From contig JAKAFQ010000084.1 in the NCBI GenBank assembly GCA_021817875.1, forward strand, positions 1 to 11,558: a DNA stretch of 11,558 nt, read 5' to 3'. The first letter of the stretch is position 1. The number at the start of each line of letters is the position of its first letter. The notes beneath the pieces are model-generated. The model had not been told where the DNA came from, did no database searches, and was given only the letters and a program-made list of their open reading frames with translations. This document shows positions 7,249 through 11,558 of this stretch, one piece after another. Made by a program: the position numbers and the translations under genes. Source of the stretch: Pseudomonadota bacterium. Its GTDB lineage: Bacteria > Pseudomonadota > Gammaproteobacteria > Steroidobacterales > Steroidobacteraceae.

Positions 7249-8388
7249 ATGAGCCTGGCGCCAGATGCGCACTCGAGGACTGTCCGACCGCCCGCGCGGC
7301 GCATAGCGGTTGAGGAGGGCTTCACGCTGCCGGAAGTCTGGACAGCGGCCCGGCGTGTGCTCGGTGGCCGTCTGGACGAGGAGCCGGGCGAAGCATTCGT
7401 TTTCGGACTGACTGCACCGGCGCCCCGCTCCGGGCGGGCAGGGCCGCCCCCCTGGCTGCCGGTCCTCACGGACCTCGGTGACCTGCGGCTTGCGGACATG
7501 GATGCGACGGGCATCGACATGCAGCTGCTGCTGCTCGCCTCCCCTGGAGTCCAGATGTTCGATGCCGGCGAGGCGCGCGAGCTGTCGATGCTGGCCAATG
7601 ACCGGCTCGCCTCGGCCGTCACACGCCATCCGACCCGATTTGCGGGCCTGGCGGCGATCCCGCCTCAGGATCCGGTGTTTGCCGCGGCCGAGTTGGAGAG
7701 AGCCGTGCGCACTCTCGGTTTGCGTGGCGCGGTGATCAACTCCCATACGGGTGGCGAGTACCTCGATGCCGAGCGCTTCGAGCCCATTCTGGATGCTGCC
7801 GAGCGGCTCGACGTACCGATCTATATTCATCCGCGGGCGCCTTCGCCCGCGATGGTGGCGCCTTACCTCGACCACGGCCTGGTCGGGGCGATCTGGGGCT
7901 ACGCGGCCGAAGTGGGCCTGCACGCGTTGCGCCTGATCTTCGGCGGCACGCTCGACCGCCATCCCCGGTTGCGTCTGGTCATCGGTCACATGGGCGAGGG
8001 CATTCCGTTCTTTCTCGACCGCATCGACACCCATCATGGCTATGGCGGCGGCTGGGGACGCCGCTCTCGTCCGCTGCAACGCCGGCCGAGTGAGTACTTC
8101 CGCGAGCACTTCTGCGTCACCACCAGCGGCATGAACTGGGCACCGGCGCTGCGTCTCGCGATTGACACGCTGGGCATCGAACGCGTGTTGTTCGCGGCAG
8201 ATTACCCGTTCGAGGACGCGAAGGCGGCCGTCGAGCGCATCAGCGCGTTTCCGCTGTCGGATTCCGAGCGAGCGGCCATCGAGGCGGACAACGCGCGTCG
8301 CGTGTTCGGACTGCCCCCGGTGGCCTGCCCGCAGATCCCCGGCTCGCGTCCCGGAAGTTCGGACGCGGCGAGCCATGGCCGCGCTTGA
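7249..8388 (+). CDS. Amidohydrolase-2, 2,3-DHB / gamma-resorcylate decarboxylase-like
   Basis: 379 aa. TIM-barrel decarboxylase-type amidohydrolase; relatives remove CO2 from hydroxybenzoates. Visible: RRIAVEEGF (17-25), matching the N-terminal metal strand of these enzymes; IYIHPRAPSP with His194; VIGHMGEGIPF with His247; LFAADYPFE with Asp318. Gamma-resorcylate decarboxylase has E-x-H at the first motif; here the His is Gly24. Fungal 2,3-dihydroxybenzoate decarboxylase has Ala there and still works with the remaining ligands, so this is probably an active enzyme of that branch rather than a dead one. ATG at 7249 chosen: GGGGGG (7235-7240) lies 8 nt upstream, and an upstream in-frame start at 7183 falls inside the inverted repeat. 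About 17 extra N-terminal residues and a roughly 25-residue polar C-terminal tail beyond the family core. No signal peptide. It appears to be a single-gene unit. Substrate unknown. Confidence 0.87.
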   Translation: MSLAPDAHSRTVRPPARRIAVEEGFTLPEVWTAARRVLGGRLDEEPGEAFVFGLTAPAPRSGRAGPPPWLPVLTDLGDLRLADMDATGIDMQLLLLASPGVQMFDAGEARELSMLANDRLASAVTRHPTRFAGLAAIPPQDPVFAAAELERAVRTLGLRGAVINSHTGGEYLDAERFEPILDAAERLDVPIYIHPRAPSPAMVAPYLDHGLVGAIWGYAAEVGLHALRLIFGGTLDRHPRLRLVIGHMGEGIPFFLDRIDTHHGYGGGWGRRSRPLQRRPSEYFREHFCVTTSGMNWAPALRLAIDTLGIERVLFAADYPFEDAKAAVERISAFPLSDSERAAIEADNARRVFGLPPVACPQIPGSRPGSSDAASHGRA

Positions 8389-8390
8389 GC

Positions 8391-8429
8391 CGGCCCCGAT
8401 GGTCGACGTCGACCGCGTAGCCGGGGCCG
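8391..8429 (+). terminator. Nested hairpin directly after the decarboxylase stop
   Basis: CGGCCCCG (8391-8398) pairs with CGGGGCCG (8422-8429), and between them is the perfect 14-bp palindrome GGTCGACGTCGACC (8401-8414). Together they form a stem with an inner stem starting 2 nt after the stop codon. GC-rich and strong but without a T-run, so it is either an unconventional terminator or an mRNA 3'-end stabiliser. The inner palindrome alone could also be a protein site. Confidence 0.45.
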
Positions 8430-8625
8430 AGGAAGGGACAGTGGCCGAGCCGCTCGAGGCGGCGGCGACCTTGCGGCATGCGCCGGTGGCGCCGTGGCAT
8501 CGGGCGTCACCGCACATCGTGGCGGGAATGAGGCTGCACGGCGGTGCATCGAGGTGGGCCGACAGCGGGTTGGTCGAAGCGCAGGCGGACCCGATTGGCG
8601 TATAGCCGTTCCCGTTCCGACAGGC

Positions 8626-8653
8626 TTGTCGGTGTAATCGTTTGCAGTACAAT
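8626..8653 (+). promoter_or_regulatory. M24-dehydrogenase operon promoter with LacI-type operator
   Basis: -35 TTGTCG (8626-8631), 16-nt spacer, -10 TACAAT (8648-8653; five of six consensus bases). The spacer contains TGTAATCGTTTGCA (8633-8646), matching TGNAANCGNTTNCA in full. The segment from the -35 through the box matches the esterase promoter at 20 of 23 positions. Predicted start near 8660, giving an unusually long leader before the M24 start at 8887. A bound repressor would sit squarely between the promoter elements. Confidence 0.75.
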
Positions 8654-8697
8654 GTCCGCCGTAGTGGCCGTCGCGGCGTGACGAATCCGGGGGCGCG

Positions 8698-8871
8698 ATG
8701 GGGCGGCAGGATTTCCGTCTGCCGGCGGGGGTCGACCGCGGTTGGCCGCCTGTCCGTGGCGCGGCGCGTCGATGCAACACCGCGGGACACGACCCGCGCG
8801 CAGCCGGCAGTGCCGCGCTGACAGGCGCGCAGGCGGCGGCTGCACCGGCAGACGACCTGAATCAACCGTGA
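8698..8871 (+). CDS. Possible 57-aa leader ORF upstream of the M24 gene
   Basis: ATG at 8698 opens 57 codons ending at TGA (8869-8871), 15 nt before the M24 ATG and just ahead of its Shine-Dalgarno. The product starts MGRQDFRLPAG and ends APADDLNQP; Ala/Arg/Gly/Pro-rich, one cysteine, no signal peptide or membrane segment, no recognised family. GGGGG lies 4 nt upstream of the ATG. In favour: it lies wholly inside the predicted transcript and ends where coupling with the next gene would be possible. Against: open frames of this size are common by chance at this GC content, and the composition looks like translated GC-rich leader. Confidence 0.2.
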   Translation: MGRQDFRLPAGVDRGWPPVRGAARRCNTAGHDPRAAGSAALTGAQAAAAPADDLNQP

Positions 8872-8886
8872 GATCAAGGTGCAACC

Positions 8887-10065
8887 ATGCCAGCGGAACA
8901 TCGTCTGCCGTCCATCTCCAGGAGCGAATTGAACCGGCGTGCCGCGCTCGTGCGCGCCAGGCTGCGGGAACTGGACGCCGGCGCGCTCGTGATATTCGGG
9001 AGCGACAACGACCTCTCCGGATATCTGCGCTGGCTGACTGACTCCTCGCTCTTTTACCGTCGCATCGTCGTCGCGCACCGCGATGACCTGATGACCGTCG
9101 TGGAACACGGGGCGGCAGGGGAATACCGCAAGCTCGATGGCGAGCAGCCGGGCTACGCCGGCGTGGGCGAAGTGTACTCGGTGTCGACCTTTCCCTCGGT
9201 GCACTTCACGCAGGGTTACGAGGCGAAAATCGTCGCCGACGTGTTGCGCAGGCATGGCTGTCGGCGGATCGCGGTGATCAACGGCGGCGGCATGCCGTCG
9301 GGGTTCTTCAACACCCTCGACCAGGACGGTACGATCGAAGTCATCGATGACAGCGAGTTTTTCGACGGCGCCAAGGCCGTCAAGAGCGACGAAGAACAGG
9401 TGCGCATTCGTGCGGCGGCGCGCCTGCAGGACGAGGTCTTCGCAGCGGTGCTGTCCCAGGTCAAGGTCGGCATGCGCGACCTCGATGTCGCGGCTGTTGC
9501 GCAGTACGAGGCCAGGCGAAGAGGCGGTCATTTCGGGATCGTGCTCACCGGCTCGGCTTCACGGGGCACGCCCGCGTTCATCCGAGGCGATGAAAACCAG
9601 GGCCGGCGCATCGAGGCCGGAGACGCCCTGTCCATCCTGATCGAAAATGGAAGCCCCGACGGTTATTTCGTCGAACTGTCGCGCACGATCGTCTTCGGTT
9701 CGGCCTGGCCGGAGTTGCAGCAGTCTCTCCAGAAGGCGAGCCGGCTGCAGGAATTTCTCATCGGACAGCTGCGTGCGGGGGCGTCGTGCAGCGAGATCGA
9801 TCGGCGATATCGGGAGTATACGGCCGCCGAGGGAATCGCCGCCGATCGACGCCTCTACGCGCATGGCCAGGGTTACGACCTGGTGGAGCGTCCCCTCATC
9901 CGGGAGGACGAGCCCATGGCGCTGGCGGCCGGCATGTGTCTTGCCGTCCACCCGCCCGCGGTCGTGGGCAAGTCCTTCGCCTCGCTCTGTGACAACGTGC
10001 TGGTGACCGACGGCATGCCTGAGCCGCTGCACCGCACCGAGAAGCGCATTTTTGAACTCGCGTGA
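8887..10065 (+). CDS. M24-family (creatinase/aminopeptidase-P fold) protein, metal site altered
   Basis: 392 aa. Creatinase N-terminal domain (about 10-160) and pita-bread M24 domain (about 170-390). The family includes Xaa-Pro peptidases but also non-peptidases: creatinase, ectoine hydrolase (DoeA/EutD) and the DMSP lyase DddP. The five usual metal ligands (Asp, Asp, His, Glu, Glu) align, by eye, with Glu253 (LIENGSPDGY), Glu263 (FVELSRT), His326 (YAHGQGYD), His355 (LAVHPP, where E-P is usual) and Asp369 (LCDNVLV). Only the His is standard, so a dinuclear peptidase site is unlikely; a creatinase-like, metal-free hydrolase or a different metal arrangement fits better. No signal peptide. The ATG has AAGGT (8876-8880) 6 nt upstream. 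First clear gene after a LacI-boxed promoter, 7 bp ahead of the dehydrogenase, so the two products probably act in sequence. Substrate unknown. Confidence 0.83.
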   Translation: MPAEHRLPSISRSELNRRAALVRARLRELDAGALVIFGSDNDLSGYLRWLTDSSLFYRRIVVAHRDDLMTVVEHGAAGEYRKLDGEQPGYAGVGEVYSVSTFPSVHFTQGYEAKIVADVLRRHGCRRIAVINGGGMPSGFFNTLDQDGTIEVIDDSEFFDGAKAVKSDEEQVRIRAAARLQDEVFAAVLSQVKVGMRDLDVAAVAQYEARRRGGHFGIVLTGSASRGTPAFIRGDENQGRRIEAGDALSILIENGSPDGYFVELSRTIVFGSAWPELQQSLQKASRLQEFLIGQLRAGASCSEIDRRYREYTAAEGIAADRRLYAHGQGYDLVERPLIREDEPMALAAGMCLAVHPPAVVGKSFASLCDNVLVTDGMPEPLHRTEKRIFELA

Positions 10066-10072
10066 GGCAGAC

Positions 10073-11032
10073 ATGCAGAGAGCTTCCATGGTCCGCGCGA
10101 TGCTGCTGGTGCCGCCCGACGCGGCGATGACCCGGGACCTGGTCGGTGAGCTTTCCGGATTCGACGGCATCGAGCTGACGACTGCGCACGATGTCGACGA
10201 GGCGCTGCGGTTCATCCCGGACATCGAAGTGCTGTTCACCTTCTTCGCCGAGCGCCGACTGCTCGAGGCGGCGCGTTCGCTGCGCTGGATACAGGCTCTG
10301 ATATCCGGCACGGACCGGATCGAGCTCGATGAGGCGGCGGCGCGGCGCATCGTGCTCAGCAACGCGCGGGGTTTCCATGGGACACCGGTCTCCGAGGCCG
10401 CCCTCGCGATGATGCTGGCGCTCGGGCGCGATCTGCCGCGCGCCGTGCGGAATCAGGCGGCGCACGCATGGCAGCCCTGGAACGCGCGACTGCTCGCCGG
10501 CTCGACGCTGTTGATCGTCGGGGTGGGCGCGATCGCCGCGGCGCTCGGCCTGAAGTGCAAGGCGCTCGGAATGAGAGTCGAAGGGATCAGTCGGACCGTG
10601 CGCGAGGTGGCGGGGTTTGACCTCATCCGGCCGCGGGAGGCGCTTCGCGATGCGGTGGCGGAAGCGGACTACGTCGTGCTGCTCGCGCCGGCCGACGCCA
10701 GCTCACGCGGACTCTTCGGCCGGGAGGTCATCGCGGCCATGAAATCCACGTCGTTCCTGATCAACGTGGCCCGGGGAAGTCTCGTGGATGATGACGCCCT
10801 CATCGACGCATTGCGTCGCGGACGCATCGCCGGTGCGGCGCTCGATGCGGTGAACGATGAGCCGCTGGGTCCGGAGCACCGCTATTGGGAGGTGCCGCGC
10901 CTCATTCTGACTCCACATATGGCCGGCCGTCACGAGGGATCCATACGAGCGCTCTTTCCGCTGCTGAAAGCCAATTGGAGCTGTTACCGTGCCGGCGATC
11001 TGCAGCACATGGCCAACCGGGTGAATGGATGA
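10073..11032 (+). CDS. D-2-hydroxyacid dehydrogenase (GhrA/GRHPR-like)
   Basis: 319 aa, D-isomer-specific 2-hydroxyacid dehydrogenase family, interconverting 2-oxoacids and D-2-hydroxyacids with a nicotinamide cofactor; cytoplasmic. Rossmann motif IVGVGAIAAALG (148-159), G150-x-G152 with Ala155 in place of the third Gly. Catalytic trio: Arg234 (NVARGSLV), Glu263 (NDEPL), His282 (TPHMAG). The end of the second strand reads GISR (171-174) instead of an acidic residue, a pattern that favours NADPH, as in glyoxylate/hydroxypyruvate reductases. It also carries the family's PVSEAALAMMLALGRDLP helix (105-122). ATG at 10073 chosen because TGAGG, overlapping the preceding stop, lies 5 nt upstream; ATG at 10088 is possible. 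Gap to the M24 gene is 7 bp, so they form an operon. It may reduce an oxoacid released by the M24 enzyme (inference). Confidence 0.9.
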   Translation: MQRASMVRAMLLVPPDAAMTRDLVGELSGFDGIELTTAHDVDEALRFIPDIEVLFTFFAERRLLEAARSLRWIQALISGTDRIELDEAAARRIVLSNARGFHGTPVSEAALAMMLALGRDLPRAVRNQAAHAWQPWNARLLAGSTLLIVGVGAIAAALGLKCKALGMRVEGISRTVREVAGFDLIRPREALRDAVAEADYVVLLAPADASSRGLFGREVIAAMKSTSFLINVARGSLVDDDALIDALRRGRIAGAALDAVNDEPLGPEHRYWEVPRLILTPHMAGRHEGSIRALFPLLKANWSCYRAGDLQHMANRVNG

Positions 11033-11140
11033 AACAGCTTTCCGGCGGCGAATTCCGCGACAATCCGCTCCAGGGTCGGGCTGTGCCACGGGCGACCCGC
11101 GCCGTGTGCCGGATCGGCAGTGGTGCGCATCCACCGGGAG

Positions 11141-11156
11141 CGCGCTCATGAGCGCG
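11141..11156. repeat. Perfect 16-bp palindrome centred on a start codon
   Basis: CGCGCTCATGAGCGCG is a perfect palindrome. As RNA it gives a 6-bp GC-rich stem with the loop CAUG, so the AUG of the last gene sits in the loop and the Shine-Dalgarno GGGAG (11136-11140) abuts the stem. It could tune translation or be a DNA site. Confidence 0.4.
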
Positions 11157-11558
11157 GGACGGTGCGCAGTGAGTCGAAAAAGGCGGGCCCGGTCTCCCTT
11201 GCCTGTTTCCTGGCCTGGACGGTGCCGCGGCGCGTGGCTGGTGTCGCTGCTGCTCGCGGCGTTGCCGGCAACCGCGAGTGCCCAGAGCTGTCCTGCCTTG
11301 GCAGGGTCGTGGAAGCTGGCCGTCCGCGCCAGCGTCAATGTGCGCTCGCTCGGCTTCAATCCGTACTATCAGGTGCGCGCCGTGGATCTGCGGCTGCACT
11401 TCACCGACGGGCGTGTCTACCAGTACTGGGCTTTCCGGGGCGCTCACCTGCATGAGCGCTGGGCGTACACGTTCAAGCCGGATGGCGTGCGGTATCTGAC
11501 CCACACGCGATCGAAGCTCTACAGTGTGCCCACTTCGGTGGCTGCGACCTGGCAGAAC
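11148..11558 (+). CDS. Secreted protein of unknown family, 3' end outside window
   Basis: 137 codons open to the last base, so truncated by the window edge rather than broken. The N-terminus is a long signal peptide: a basic region (SRKRRARS, residues 9-16), then a hydrophobic core WLVSLLLAALPATASA (30-45), with cleavage expected after ASA before QSC. The mature part starts with Cys48 and an AGSWKLAV segment, then an aromatic-rich, beta-looking stretch (FNPYYQVRAVDLRLHF, YQYWAFRG, ERWAYTF). I do not recognise the family. No lipobox: Cys48 is two residues past the cleavage point. GGGAG lies 7 nt before the ATG at 11148; a GTG at 11169 is an alternative start. It is 115 bp after the dehydrogenase, same strand, so co-transcription is possible; that gap shows no clear promoter or terminator. 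Confidence 0.7.
   Translation, partial: MSAGRCAVSRKRRARSPLPVSWPGRCRGAWLVSLLLAALPATASAQSCPALAGSWKLAVRASVNVRSLGFNPYYQVRAVDLRLHFTDGRVYQYWAFRGAHLHERWAYTFKPDGVRYLTHTRSKLYSVPTSVAATWQN

Larger units (their letters stand above)
8389..8886. other. 498-bp intergenic region and long leader
   Basis: Holds, left to right: a long hairpin just after the decarboxylase stop, the LacI-type promoter at 8626-8653, and a leader of about 227 nt with a 57-codon open frame (separate entries). A minor inverted repeat CGGCAG/CTGCCG (8704-8709, 8719-8724) lies in the leader. An open frame at 8375-8605 (76 codons) overlaps the end of the decarboxylase but lacks a ribosome site and any recognisable family. Confidence 0.5.

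Noticed and set aside
8375..8605. 76-codon open frame after the second decarboxylase
   Set aside because: No Shine-Dalgarno, no recognised family, and it runs through the nested hairpin.
7189..9531. 780-codon minus-strand open frame spanning the second decarboxylase and part of the M24 gene
   Set aside because: It is antisense to two genes with clear family motifs and itself shows no domain. Long antisense frames are common at this GC content.
11030..11043. Fourth LacI-like box, TGAAACAGCTTTCC
   Set aside because: Matches only 8 of 10 fixed bases, breaks the central CG, and has no -35/-10 pair around it.
1..11558. Mobile element, CRISPR array, toxin-antitoxin or phage-defence system
   Set aside because: No transposase, integrase, terminal repeats, spaced repeats or defence domains seen; composition is even across the window.

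Overview
High-GC bacterial DNA, most likely from a proteobacterium. The dense operons, GC-rich third codon positions, LacI-type operators and a Shine-Dalgarno sequence at nearly every start support this, but no gene fixes the taxon. I see no rRNA, tRNA, CRISPR array, insertion sequence or integrase. The window reads as a small-molecule catabolic neighbourhood rather than a mobile island.

Layout. Minus strand: a promoter at the left edge firing out of the window (17-44), a secreted type-B carboxylesterase (166-1746) and an ACMSD-type amidohydrolase/decarboxylase (1916-2905). Plus strand, divergent from the amidohydrolase: a three-gene molybdenum hydroxylase operon of the PaoABC/YagTSR type ([2Fe-2S] 3020-3595, FAD plus probable [4Fe-4S] 3597-4604, molybdopterin 4597-6849). 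After a 399-bp gap comes a second amidohydrolase (7249-8388) resembling 2,3-dihydroxybenzoate / gamma-resorcylate decarboxylases. After a 498-bp gap with its own promoter come an M24 (creatinase-fold) protein lacking the usual metal ligands (8887-10065) and a D-2-hydroxyacid dehydrogenase (10073-11032). Last is a secreted protein of unknown family, cut by the window end (11148-11558).

Main observation: three promoters (left edge, esterase, M24 operon) each carry a 14-bp palindrome of the LacI/GalR class, TGNAANCGNTTNCA, between the -35 and -10 boxes. They look like one regulon controlled by a LacI-family repressor encoded elsewhere. The molybdenum hydroxylase operon, its divergent amidohydrolase and the second amidohydrolase lack this box and have other inverted repeats near their promoters, which suggests a second regulator.

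Working model (inference): the exported esterase releases an alcohol or acid from an ester; the molybdenum enzyme oxidises an aldehyde, probably aromatic, to a carboxylate; the two amidohydrolases decarboxylate aromatic or unsaturated acids without oxidation; the M24 protein and the dehydrogenase hydrolyse and reduce a linked intermediate. The substrate cannot be read from sequence alone.
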